Positions 8,701 to 17,196 of a DNA stretch of 64,000 bases are shown here, piece after piece. Origin of the DNA: Alphaproteobacteria bacterium UBA1301 (GTDB lineage: Bacteria; Pseudomonadota; Alphaproteobacteria; Micropepsales; Micropepsaceae); NCBI GenBank assembly GCA_002307725.1, contig DBUB01000012.1, positions 1 through 64,000 of the forward strand, in the 5' to 3' direction. The stretch's first letter is position 1; every line of letters begins with the position of its first letter. The notes below the pieces were generated by a model. That model saw nothing but the letters and a program-made list of their open reading frames with translations, made no database searches and had not been told where the DNA came from. Both the position numbers and the translations under genes were made by a program.

Positions 8701-9466
8701 CGGCGCGATCACCGATCTTGAGGAAGCTCATCAACCCGCTGGATTTGCCGCCGCCCGACAGCCGCTCGTTCTCGCCGCGCAGGGCCGAGAAATTGGTGCC
8801 GGTGCCCGAGCCGTATTTGAACAGCCGCGCTTCGCGGGTCCACAAATCCATGATCCCGCCTTCGTTGACGAGATCGTCTTCGACCGACTGGATGAAGCAG
8901 GCGTGCGGTTGCGGGTGCTCATAGGCCGAACGCGATTTCTCCACCCGGCCGGTGTTGGGATTGACGAAATAATGGCCCTGGCTGGGGCCGTCGATGCCAT
9001 AGGCCCAATGCAGGCCGGTGTTGAACCACTGCGGGCTGTTCGGCGCGGCGACCTGATGGGCCAGCATGGCGCAGAGTTCGTCGTGGAAGGCGTGGGCGTC
9101 GGCTTCGCCGTCGAAATAGCCGCCCTTCCAGCCCCAATAGGTCCAGGTGCCGGCCATGCGGTCGAACACTTGGGTGGCGGAACTTTCACCGGTGGTCTCG
9201 GCGGAATCGGACGCCTTGCGCCACAGCCATTCCGGCACGCCTTCTTCCGGCACCGGTTTGGTGGCAACGGGCACGCCCGCCTTGCGGAAGTACTTTTGGG
9301 CCAGAACGTCGCAGGCCACCTGGCTCCAGCTCTCGGGAACCTCAATGTCGGTTTGGCGGAAGACGGTCGAGCCGTCGGGGTTGCGAATTTCGGATGTTCC
9401 GTGGCGGAACGTAATGTCCGCGTAGGGAGACTTTCCCTCTTCCGTAAAGTGGCGGCGAATTCGCAT
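5753..9466 (-). CDS. nrdJ: Vitamin B12-dependent (class II) ribonucleotide reductase
   Basis: NrdJ reduces ribonucleotides to deoxyribonucleotides with adenosylcobalamin as radical source, so it works with or without oxygen. The roughly 1237-residue protein has the family's N-terminus (MRIRRHFTEEGKSPYADI), NPCSEYMFLDDTACNLASLN with catalytic cysteines, the GLGFANIGGYLMSAG block and APTGTIGLVMDCDTTG. The C-terminal tail has a zinc-ribbon type cluster (CGTCG ... CMKCNTCG). The start at 9466 (ATG with AGGAAA just upstream) is preferred over 9532, which adds 22 unrelated residues. A histidine/glutamate-rich tract occurs about 95 residues from the C-terminus. I found no cobalamin riboswitch upstream. 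Confidence 0.95.
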   Translation of the reverse strand: MRIRRHFTEEGKSPYADITFRHGTSEIRNPDGSTVFRQTDIEVPESWSQVACDVLAQKYFRKAGVPVATKPVPEEGVPEWLWRKASDSAETTGESSATQVFDRMAGTWTYWGWKGGYFDGEADAHAFHDELCAMLAHQVAAPNSPQWFNTGLHWAYGIDGPSQGHYFVNPNTGRVEKSRSAYEHPQPHACFIQSVEDDLVNEGGIMDLWTREARLFKYGSGTGTNFSALRGENERLSGGGKSSGLMSFLKIGDRAAGAIKSGGTTRRAAKMVIVDVDHPDIEAFIDWKVLEEQKVAAMVAGSKIAEKHLKAVMKACVMCQGSGDDCFDPKKNPALRREVKAARKDMIPDNFIERVISFAKQGFKDIEFKTYDTDWDSEAYLSVSGQNSNNSVRVTDEFLHAVQNDEDWYLTARRDGTVVKTVKARELWDKISYAAWACADPGIQFHTTINDWHTCPAGGDIRASNPCSEYMFLDDTACNLASLNLMAFERDLDGKKVFDVPAFQHAVKLWTVVLEISVMMAQFPSKEIAQRSYDYRTLGLGFANIGGYLMSAGIPYDSREGRAISGAISALMTGVSYATSAEMASELGPFAEYRVNADAMLRVIRNHRRAAYGETTGYEGLSIHPVPLDLPAVVQLDLAHAAKQAWDDALVVGEEFGFRNAQATVLAPTGTIGLVMDCDTTGVEPDFALVKFKKLAGGGYFKIINRCVPEALKTLGYGQKEIDDIVAYAVGHGTLDGYSGAFNYDALRIKGFGEAEIAKVEAALESAFDIRFVFNKWTLGEDFCTETLKIDAASLMAPDFDMMKHLGFSKADIDTANLFVCGAMTLEGAPLLKAEHLPVFDCANPCGRIGKRSLSVAAHIKMMAAVQPFISGAISKTINMQNSAGVRECGDAYITSWKLGLKANALYRDGSKLSQPLASAVFDFDDDEDEAEETLAAAPVAQRTAVIAERVVEKIVEKIVRDRERETLPSRRKGYTQKAVVGGHKVYLRTGEYEDGRPGEIFIDMHKEGAAFRSLMNNFAIAISIALQYGVPLEEFVDAFTFTRFEPAGIVIGNDSIKNATSVLDYIFRELAVSYLGRNDLAHVPPHHDEDLGGGVTEGQRSTTVSRTTSIGYVRGNVHRIGVVRGNAATALVVEPDEHEHEHVHVHADIPEVAAAVDLSEIASSIEAEIAANPVGQTVAALESKLNGAKPDVHVRRAEARMKGYEGDACGTCGNFTLVRNGTCMKCNTCGSTSGCS

Positions 9467-9937
9467 TTTCCTAAGCCCCGAAGCAAAAAGACTGTTCCAA
9501 CTGTCACGCCCACGGCACCGTTCAGGGGACACTTCACCTTCCGCGGAGCTCAGCTTGTACGGCTGAAGCCCCGGCGGCGATTAGTAGTTCGTTCCGCCAG
9601 ATTTGGTGTCGCGAGCGACGACAGGGGCGAAGTATTGGCTATGTCCCTCGGGACAGGCAAGGAAGAAGTGGTAAACGAAGGCTTCCCTACCAGATGTTGT
9701 GGGTTAACGATTGATGAAAAAGCCGCGAGTCAAGCGGGGTCGCGGAATGCCGCAGAAAAAATTTTCGCGGGTGTAACTCACAGGTGGTCGGCCGGGCTGT
9801 GGGTAGACTGTGGATAGTCGCCGAGTCGACACCGAACCGAAGTGTAACTATCACGAGGAAATGCCCCGGTTTGTTTGGACCGGACCTGATTCAGCCCATA
9901 TATTCGAAACGAATCTCGTGCCTCAAAGGTCTCCCGT
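9467..9937. other. Divergent intergenic region, nrdJ / NDUFA12-mlaD
   Basis: This roughly 470-nt gap must hold the promoters of nrdJ (minus) and the NDUFA12 operon (plus). It contains two DnaA-box-like nonamers in tandem, tgtgggtag (9798-9806) and tgtggatag (9809-9817); the second differs at one position from the consensus TGTGGATAA. I see no cobalamin-riboswitch B12 box and no convincing NrdR palindrome. Open frames here are extensions of nrdJ shadows. Confidence 0.4.
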
Positions 9938-10318
9938 ATGGCGTTCCTGAAAATGCTGTTTGTCTGGTGGAACCACGCCACGCTCGGAACGCTGCTCTAT
10001 ACGGCGCTGCACGGCGTGCCGGTGGGTGTGGATTCGTTCGGCAACCGCTATTACCAGACCAAAGGCGGGGGGCGCCGCTGGGTCCTGTATAATGGCACGG
10101 TGGAAGGTTCGCGGGTGCCGGCCGAGTGGCATCTTTGGATGCATCACACGATCGACGCGGTGCCTGCGGCCGAAATGACGAAGAAGTCATGGGAGAAGGA
10201 CTATTTGCCCAATTTGAGCGGCACCGAAGGGGCGTATCATCCCAAAGGAAGCTTGGCGCGGGGCGGGGTCCGTGCACCGGCCACTGGCGATTATGAAGCT
10301 TGGAGTCCTAATGCGTAA
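9938..10318 (+). CDS. NDUFA12-family NADH:ubiquinone oxidoreductase accessory subunit
   Basis: The 126-residue product belongs to the NDUFA12 (B17.2) family, an accessory subunit of respiratory complex I that alphaproteobacteria share with mitochondria. Typical features are GNRYYQ near residue 36-41, RRWVLYNG, and VPAEWHLWMHHTID. It acts at the matrix/cytoplasmic face of complex I. It is the first gene of an operon; its end overlaps mlaD by 8 nt. Other nuo genes are elsewhere, as is usual. Confidence 0.93.
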   Translation: MAFLKMLFVWWNHATLGTLLYTALHGVPVGVDSFGNRYYQTKGGGRRWVLYNGTVEGSRVPAEWHLWMHHTIDAVPAAEMTKKSWEKDYLPNLSGTEGAYHPKGSLARGGVRAPATGDYEAWSPNA

Positions 10319-10805
10319 CGACACCGTCGAAACCCTGATCGGCGCGATCGTCATTCTGGTTGCGATCGTGTTTGTTGTCTTCACTTATAAATCCACGGGC
10401 GCGGCGAGTGTCGGCGGCTACGAGCTGACCGCCAAGATGCCTCGCGTCGACGGCGTTGCGATCGGCACCGACGTCAAGCTGGCCGGGGTCAAGATCGGCA
10501 CCGTTTCGGCCCTGACGCTCGATCCTAAGGATTATCGCGTCGCCGTGCACATGAAGCTGCAGCCCGAGGTCAAGATCCCCGACGATTCTTCGGTGATGGT
10601 CACCTCTGCAGGCCTGCTCGGCAGTTCTTATGTCTCGATCCAGCCCGGCGGCTCCGACACCATGCTGGCGGACGGCGGTGAGATCAAAAACGCGCAAGGC
10701 GCCATCGACATGATGGGCCTGCTCAGCAAGTTCGTGAACAACTCCGGTTCGTCGAATTCGACTTCGGCTCCGCCACCGGCCACCGCCGAACCGGCGAAGC
10801 CGTAA
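10311..10805 (+). CDS. mlaD: MlaD-family lipid-transport substrate-binding protein
   Basis: MlaD is the MCE-domain subunit of the Mla phospholipid transporter that maintains outer membrane asymmetry. The 164-residue product has one N-terminal transmembrane helix (about residues 7-26), then an MCE domain with VDGVAIGTDVKLAGVKIGTV and the TSAGLLGSSYVSI segment. The start at 10311 (ATG, GGAG 5 nt upstream) is preferred over the frame's earlier start at 10272, which lies well inside NDUFA12. The other Mla components (mlaE, mlaF) are not in this window. Confidence 0.88.
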   Translation: MRNDTVETLIGAIVILVAIVFVVFTYKSTGAASVGGYELTAKMPRVDGVAIGTDVKLAGVKIGTVSALTLDPKDYRVAVHMKLQPEVKIPDDSSVMVTSAGLLGSSYVSIQPGGSDTMLADGGEIKNAQGAIDMMGLLSKFVNNSGSSNSTSAPPPATAEPAKP

Positions 10806-10815
10806 GGCGTCCGCC

Positions 10816-11427
10816 ATGAAGAAGATTGCAGCTTTGGGATTTGGGGTGGCAGCGATAGCCGTCACGGCGGCGCTGGCCCAGACCGAAACCCCGGCGCCGC
10901 CCGCACCCACGGCGTCAGCCGCCGCGCCGGCCGCCGCCGCAACGACGCCGCCCGGCGCCGTCGCGCCGCTGCCGACCGATGCCGTGGCGCCGCCGCCGCC
11001 GCAATCGATCACGCCGCCGAAGAACGCCGTGCTGGAGTTGAAAGCCCTCGACAAGATCACCGGCAAAGCCATCGTGCTGATGGCGCCGCTGAACCGGCCG
11101 GTGCAGTTCGCCAACCTCACGATCACGGCACGCACCTGCTATTCGACTCCGGCGAGCGAAACGCCGGAAACCAGTGCCTTCCTGCAGATCGATGAACACC
11201 GGCCCGACAAAACCGAGGCGCGCGCCTTTTCGGGCTGGATGTATGCGTCTTCGCCCGGCCTCAATTCGCTGCAGCACCCGCTTTACGACGTGTGGGTGAT
11301 CAATTGCATGACCAGCAAGCCGGGCCAGGCGCCGTCGGTGGTCGCGGTCGCTCCGGTCAAAGTGGTGTCGCCCAATGCTGGCGCCAATGAAGCGATGCCG
11401 GCGCTGCCGGAAGATGCTGGCCAGTAG
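10816..11427 (+). CDS. DUF2155 domain-containing exported protein
   Basis: The 203-residue product has a signal peptide (about residues 1-21, ALAQ), a Pro/Ala-rich linker to about residue 70, and a C-terminal DUF2155 domain. That domain includes LELKALDKITGKA, ITARTCYSTP, the SGWMYASSPGLN block and DVWVINC. It follows mlaD by 10 nt and sits next to aat, an arrangement seen repeatedly in alphaproteobacteria. Biochemical role is unknown; its periplasmic location and mlaD linkage suggest the envelope. Its 3' end overlaps aat on the opposite strand by 145 nt. Confidence 0.88.
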   Translation: MKKIAALGFGVAAIAVTAALAQTETPAPPAPTASAAAPAAAATTPPGAVAPLPTDAVAPPPPQSITPPKNAVLELKALDKITGKAIVLMAPLNRPVQFANLTITARTCYSTPASETPETSAFLQIDEHRPDKTEARAFSGWMYASSPGLNSLQHPLYDVWVINCMTSKPGQAPSVVAVAPVKVVSPNAGANEAMPALPEDAGQ

Positions 11428-12014
11428 GACTTCGCGGAAATTGCCTGATTGAGCTTGGCGAGATAGCGCACCCGCGGGATTTCGATCGCCCCTAGGCTCG
11501 CCAGATGGTTGGTGAGAAACTGCGCGTCGAGCAGTTTGAATCCGCCCGCCTTCAAGCGCGCCACCAGATGGACGAGGGCGACTTTGCTGGCGTCGGTGGC
11601 GCGCGAAAACATGCTCTCGCCGAAGAACGCGCCGCCGAGGCTGACGCCATACAAGCCGCCGACCAGCTCGCCGCCGAGCCGCGTCTCGACCGAATGGGCA
11701 TGACCCGAGGCGAACAGCGCCGTGTAAAGCCGGAGAATTTCGTCGTTGATCCAGGTCTCTTCGCGCCCATCGGCGGGCGCGGCACATGCCAGCATCACCT
11801 CGCGGAACTGGGTATCGACCGTGACAGTGAACTTGTCCGACCGCACCGTGCGCGCCAGCCGTTTGGCGACATGAAACGTCTCGAGCGGGAAGATGCCGCG
11901 CTTGTCGGGCGAGACCCAGAACAGGTTGGGATCGTCGCGCCGCTCGGCCATCGGAAACAAGCCCTCGGCATAGGCGCGAAGCACGATCTCCGGGGTGATT
12001 TTAGGCGCGTGCAT
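11283..12014 (-). CDS. aat: Leucyl/phenylalanyl-tRNA--protein transferase
   Basis: Aat adds Leu or Phe to proteins with N-terminal Arg or Lys, marking them for ClpS/ClpAP degradation. Family motifs are present: AYAEGLFPMAE, NLFWVSPDKRGIFPLETFH, GGELVGGLYGVSLGGAFFGESMFSR and DAQFLTNHL. ATG 12014 is chosen over a GTG at 12050 that adds a non-family leader. The C-terminal 45 or so residues run past the usual end, are low in conservation and lie antisense to the DUF2155 gene, so the true functional end may be near Ala-Lys-Ser-Tyr-Trp. Confidence 0.92.
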   Translation of the reverse strand: MHAPKITPEIVLRAYAEGLFPMAERRDDPNLFWVSPDKRGIFPLETFHVAKRLARTVRSDKFTVTVDTQFREVMLACAAPADGREETWINDEILRLYTALFASGHAHSVETRLGGELVGGLYGVSLGGAFFGESMFSRATDASKVALVHLVARLKAGGFKLLDAQFLTNHLASLGAIEIPRVRYLAKLNQAISAKSYWPASSGSAGIASLAPALGDTTLTGATATTDGAWPGLLVMQLITHTS

Positions 12015-12150
12015 TGCGTTGAGCTTAGAACGGCGGGCGGCGAAATACACCTGCCGCCACGGAATAGCTTACCGCCGGATTTCGCTGGGCGTGCTGGTGG
12101 GGCCCCGGGGGCGGCGATTTGGAGTCGGTTGTCGTCAGGGTGACCCAAGG

Positions 12151-12340
12151 CTGTCGTCCCCGGCGGAGCAGGTGCGCGCGAGCGCGAATGCGACACACAG
12201 GGATCCAGGTATAGACACATGCACGATGCCGAATGCGGTGCGCAGTTCTTGTTCAGTCTTCAATATTTCCTTGCTGTAGCTACCTGGGTTCCCTTTCCCT
12301 CCGTTTGTTCGCGCTCGCAAGCTTCGCCCGGAGAAGACAC
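12151..12340. repeat. Inverted repeat pair, second copy of the dispersed family
   Basis: The left arm 12151-12210 (ctgtcgtccccggcgg ... ggatccaggt) and right arm 12282-12340 (acctgggttccctttcc ... gcccggagaagacac) are diverged reverse complements. They match the pairs near 5.4-5.7 and 44.3-44.4 kb. About 70 nt lie between them. The element occupies the aat / choloylglycine-hydrolase intergenic region (12015-12514), the rest of which shows no gene. Confidence 0.65.
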
Positions 12341-12514
12341 ATTTTTCTCCAGGTCTCACCACCGCTTTCTATTGCGTTTTGGCGTAAACCGTATCGGCAG
12401 TGATACGTATCATTCCCTACCCGCAAATTTACTTAAAGTTGCGACACTCCACCGATGATGGGCGTCACAAACCCCGCTCCATTGCGGTGGCATTCTTAGA
12501 AGGAGACGCTTCGC

Positions 12515-13591
12515 ATGTGCATCGACGTAATGCTTAAGCCCGCCAAAGACGGCACCGTTCTAAGCACGCGTTCTCTCGAGTTTGGATCGAATCTCGATTC
12601 CGGCGGCATCGTCCGCAGTCCCGGCACCATGATGCGCTCGCCCGCGCCGGATTTTGAATCTGGCGGGTTGGAGTGGCGCACTAAGTATGGCTACGTCGGC
12701 ATCGAGGCCATGCACACCCTCGTTACCGAAGTGGAATTTCTGCGCAATGTGCTGTTCACCATCGACGGCATCAACACCGAAGGGTTGGCCTGTGGCGCTT
12801 TGTGGCTACCCGGCACACGATACCAGAGCGATGGCGGCGAAAAGAACCGCGCCCTGCTCTCCACCTTCTTCGTCGATTGGGTTCTCGGAATGTGCAAGGA
12901 CGTCACCGATGTCCGCAAGGCGCTACAGAACCACGACATCTGGGTCTGGAGCAACGAACTGATCGAGCAACATGTGCCGTTGCACTTCCCGGTGCACGAT
13001 CGCAAGGGCAACAGCATATTGGTCGAGTTTTGGAACGGTTCGGCCTGCGTCTACGACAATCCGGTCGGCGTCTGCACCAATCTGCCGGAGTTTCCCTGGC
13101 ATCTGACAAACATCCGCAACTACATCAACATCACGCCCGAAAACCCGCAGCCCATGGACATCGGCGGCTTTGTTGCCCAGCCGATCGGCCAAGGTCAGGG
13201 TCTGCAGGGATTGCCGGGAGGTTATTCGCCACCGTCGCGCTTCATCCGCATCCTGATGCTGAAGAACTTCGCCGATCAGGCGCTCGACGCGCGTGAACTC
13301 AGGGCCCAGGCGGTGCACCTGCTCAACAATACCGACATCATCAAAGGTACTGTGGTCGGCACCAACACCTGGGGCGGCAAGGAATACGATCACAACCAGG
13401 TCACGACCATCCGGGATGCCACTCACCGCCGCTTCTACCTCAAGACCTATGACAACCAGCAACTGCGTCTGATCGATCTCAAGAAGGTCGATTTTACCAT
13501 CCCGGGCACACGCACCTTTTCGATCGCATGCGACGCCGAAGCAATCGACATCTCCGACCGTGCCAACGAGCGCGGCGTAATGGCGGCCTGA
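12515..13591 (+). CDS. Choloylglycine hydrolase / penicillin V acylase family (linear amide C-N hydrolase)
   Basis: This is an Ntn-hydrolase that cleaves linear amide bonds. Cys2 (Met-Cys-Ile-Asp at the N-terminus) becomes the N-terminal nucleophile after Met removal. Arg19 and Glu22 (TRSLEFG) fall at the positions of the conserved Arg18/Asp21 pair, and NPVGVCTNLPEFPWHLTN is the usual substrate-loop Asn region. There is no signal peptide, so maturation is cytoplasmic. GGAG lies 9 nt ahead of ATG 12515. Substrate is open: bile salts, penicillin V and N-acyl homoserine lactones are all known in the family. It stands alone, bounded by repeats. Confidence 0.88.
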   Translation: MCIDVMLKPAKDGTVLSTRSLEFGSNLDSGGIVRSPGTMMRSPAPDFESGGLEWRTKYGYVGIEAMHTLVTEVEFLRNVLFTIDGINTEGLACGALWLPGTRYQSDGGEKNRALLSTFFVDWVLGMCKDVTDVRKALQNHDIWVWSNELIEQHVPLHFPVHDRKGNSILVEFWNGSACVYDNPVGVCTNLPEFPWHLTNIRNYINITPENPQPMDIGGFVAQPIGQGQGLQGLPGGYSPPSRFIRILMLKNFADQALDARELRAQAVHLLNNTDIIKGTVVGTNTWGGKEYDHNQVTTIRDATHRRFYLKTYDNQQLRLIDLKKVDFTIPGTRTFSIACDAEAIDISDRANERGVMAA

Positions 13592-13621
13592 ACTGCCGTC
13601 GAAGTCGGACGCGGAGCGGCA

Positions 13622-13664
13622 GCGGAGCCCAATCCGCCGCGGCTCCGCACGGCGGCCGTTTTTT
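13622..13664 (+). terminator. Probable terminator of the amide hydrolase gene
   Basis: GCGGAGCC (13622-13629) pairs with GGCTCCGC (13641-13648). An alternative stem CCGCCG/CGGCGG (13634-13655) ends right before ccgttttttc. Either gives a GC stem followed by a T-run about 30 nt past the stop. Confidence 0.55.
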
Positions 13665-13992
13665 CAACGTTGTTTTCTCGTTCTCGATATCCTTGTGCCT
13701 CAGAAGTGCGGAAAAAGTTCGAGGCCAGCCCCCCCGTTATCATCCCGGCCAAGTGCCACCGCATATGCGTTTTCACAGCGTACCCCGTTTGCTACGCACT
13801 ATGGATGGTCGGCCGGGGGTGAAAGACTTTGGTAATCCTGACGGCAACCAACTCCAGCCTTGCAAACCAGACGCGTTCTGTCCCCGCCACAACAACACCC
13901 CAATTAAGATCGTGCAATCGTCACGCAAGGTGATGATATAATCCGCGTGCGTTGTTTCGTGTCTGCGTGCGTTTTACGCGATGGAGATGGCG
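13665..13992. other. Intergenic region without a recognisable gene
   Basis: About 330 nt with no supported coding sequence. It has a repeat-like stretch (ccccccgttatcatcccggcc near 13729 and ggtcggccgggggtgaaagac near 13807) reminiscent of the dispersed palindromes, but without a clear paired arm. The promoter of the following small membrane gene should lie at its right end. Confidence 0.3.
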
Positions 13993-14361
13993 ATGAACGC
14001 GTATCTGTTTGCGACCGGACGCCGGCGCCTTTCGGCGCACGATTCCGGCGATGACCAGCAGCATTATTTCTGCGATACCGAGCCGCCCAATCACGCCGCT
14101 CATCGGCGCGGCTTTATCGTCATTCTGATCGTGGTCGGGGTGGCGGCCGGCGTCGCGCTGATCGGCGGCGTGCTGCAGGGCTTTTCCGACATGGGCGCGG
14201 CGTTTCCGAACGGCTCGGCGCTATTGGAAGCGGCCTCCTGGGACAAGTTCTTTGCCGGCTTCGGGCGCGTCGCGGCGCTGATCTTCGTCGTTGCGGCGGT
14301 GGTTGTTGTCACCCGCTGGCGCCGCCGCAAAGCCAAGCGCATCGCGGTGCCGAAGCAATAG
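13993..14361 (+). CDS. Small membrane protein of unknown function
   Basis: The 122-residue product has a charged N-terminal segment with an acidic stretch (HDSGDDQQ). Two predicted transmembrane helices follow (roughly residues 41-60, IVILIVVGVAAGVALIGGVL, and 89-108, VAALIFVVAAVVVV), and it ends in a very basic tail (RWRRRKAKR), giving a likely cytoplasmic C-terminus. ATG 13993 has GGAG 6 nt upstream and is favoured over ATG 13981. I recognise no family. Codon use is like its neighbours, which supports a real gene. Confidence 0.6.
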   Translation: MNAYLFATGRRRLSAHDSGDDQQHYFCDTEPPNHAAHRRGFIVILIVVGVAAGVALIGGVLQGFSDMGAAFPNGSALLEAASWDKFFAGFGRVAALIFVVAAVVVVTRWRRRKAKRIAVPKQ

Positions 14362-14824
14362 ACGGCGAGGGTAGCCATATTGCCGCACCCACTTGCATGT
14401 TCGTTGTTTGTCTGCAACATATTGTGTTGCAATTATGTTGGAGACGGCTTGGCAAAGACGCGGCGAACAGGCTTTCGCGAACCTTGGGACCCGTGCAGCA
14501 ACGCGAGACATAGCTGAACCAGGACGCGCAGCTCGCGTGTGCGTCAAACGGATAAGGCCGGCGAAGGACCGACTTAAGCCCGTATAAGCCCGTATAAGCC
14601 CGCGTAAGTCCCGGAAGGCGGCGGCATCGGCGGCGGCAAATGCAGTACGCCTTGTCCGTGCGGATTCAGAGGAAGCAGAATGTGCCTGTCATTCGCCGCT
14701 TGAGTGCGGCGTTCGCTGGCGCCCTGACTTCCGGGGCGAACCCCACCCGAAGCGGACTTGTGCAATGTAGCAGGCCCGCTTTGGGCGTTTTTGAACCTCC
14801 CTCGCGGGAGGTGATGGAAAAGGG
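14362..14824. other. Intergenic region between two unrelated units
   Basis: About 460 nt without a convincing gene. It contains a 10-nt tandem repeat (listed separately), a small stem gcccgctttgggc at 14773-14786 followed by gttttt (a weak plus-strand terminator), and a 7-bp hairpin acctccc/gggaggt at 14795-14812 just past the accC stop that may help end the minus-strand operon. Confidence 0.35.
14575..14604. repeat. 10-nt tandem repeat
   Basis: Three back-to-back copies of taagcccgta, the last one diverged (taagcccgcg), followed by taagtcccgg. It is in non-coding sequence. Confidence 0.7.
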
Positions 14825-16170
<1,346 letters not shown>

Positions 16171-16171
<1 letters not shown>

Positions 16172-16671
16172 CAGGCGATGACAACAAGGGTTTGGCCGAA
16201 CTCGACGGGCTCGGCATCTTGCACGCAAATCTCGGTCACGGTTCCGGACTTTGGTGCGGATATCGGGTTCATGGTTTTCATGGCTTCCACGATCAGAAGC
16301 GTGTCGCCTTCCGAAACCTTGTCGCCGACCTTCACGAACGGCGGCTTGCCCGGCTCGGGCGAAGTGTAGACGGTCCCGACCATCGGCGAGGCGACGGCAC
16401 CCGCTGGCGGTCCCTTCGGCTTGGCCGGGGCAGGCGCCTCCGCGGCCGGAGCGGCGGTCACGGCAACCGGCGCATCCGCCACATACGCGTTCGCCATCTG
16501 CCGGACGACGCGCAGGCGCGATCCACCTTGCTCGATTTCGATCTCGGTCAGCCCGGTTTCCGTCAAGAGCTCCGCCAACTCGCGGATCACCGAGGAATCG
16601 ATGCTCGGCATATTCTTTCCCTTCCCGAGGGGAATGCGCGCCCCGATGGATTTGACATCCTTCATGTTCAT
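16171..16671 (-). CDS. accB: Acetyl-CoA carboxylase biotin carboxyl carrier protein
   Basis: AccB carries the biotin that shuttles carboxyl groups to the carboxyltransferase. Biotin attaches to Lys132 in EAMKTMNPI, the universal motif. An Ala/Pro-rich linker (about residues 68-95) separates the N-terminal dimerisation part from the biotinyl domain. ATG 16671 overlaps the aroQ stop (TGATG). A second ATG at 16611 (MPSIDSSVIRELAELL) has a stronger Shine-Dalgarno (GGAAGGG, 7 nt away) and matches the family N-terminus better, so the true protein may be 20 residues shorter. Confidence 0.93.
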
Positions 16672-17117
16672 TCCGCGGCCTCTTCGATCAGGGACGCCAG
16701 CGCGTCCACGGCAAGCACATAACTGTTGGCGCCGAACCCGACAATCAGGCCTTTGGCTACCGGGCTGATCAGCGAACGGTGGCGGAATTCTTCGCGGGTG
16801 AAGATGTTGGACAGGTGCACTTCCACCACCGGAACGTCAACCGCACGCAAGGCGTCATGGATGGCGACGGAGGTGTGGGTGTAAGCGCCGCCGTTGATGA
16901 TCACGCCGGCCGCCTTGAGCCTCGCCTCCTGGATCCATTCGACCAATTCGCCTTCGTGATTGGATTGGCGGAAAACCACCTCAAATCCGTGCGCCTTGGC
17001 CTCGGCGGCAGCCATGTCGCCGATATCCGCCAGCGTGGTGCGGCCATAAATTTCCGGCTCCCGTGACCCGAGGAGGTTGAGGTTGGGGCCGTTGAGGACA
17101 TATATCGGCTTGGACAA
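16668..17117 (-). CDS. aroQ: 3-dehydroquinate dehydratase, type II
   Basis: AroQ converts 3-dehydroquinate to 3-dehydroshikimate in the shikimate pathway. The 149-residue length is typical of type II enzymes. Motifs are NGPNLNLLGSREPEIYG with the flexible-lid Arg and the catalytic Tyr, RQSNHEGELV, NGGAYTHTSVA and VEVHLSNIFTREEFRH. It is the first gene of the aroQ-accB-accC operon and is divergent from thiSG. Confidence 0.96.
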   Translation of the reverse strand: MSKPIYVLNGPNLNLLGSREPEIYGRTTLADIGDMAAAEAKAHGFEVVFRQSNHEGELVEWIQEARLKAAGVIINGGAYTHTSVAIHDALRAVDVPVVEVHLSNIFTREEFRHRSLISPVAKGLIVGFGANSYVLAVDALASLIEEAAE

Positions 17118-17196
17118 GAATAGCTCCGTAACCGGTTCGGATTTGCCTTATAAAGGGCAATCCGTCTCGCGCAAACATCAATCGGGAACTGGCTTT

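Noticed and set aside
5885..9817. Very long open frame (1310 codons) on the plus strand opposite nrdJ
   Set aside because: It is the antisense shadow of nrdJ: high GC and biased codons suppress stops. The translation is low-complexity, Asp/His/Arg/Gly-rich with no domain, and nrdJ has every conserved motif on the other strand.
9467..9937. Possible cobalamin riboswitch ahead of nrdJ
   Set aside because: Looked for the B12-box and the long conserved core on the minus strand; neither is present.
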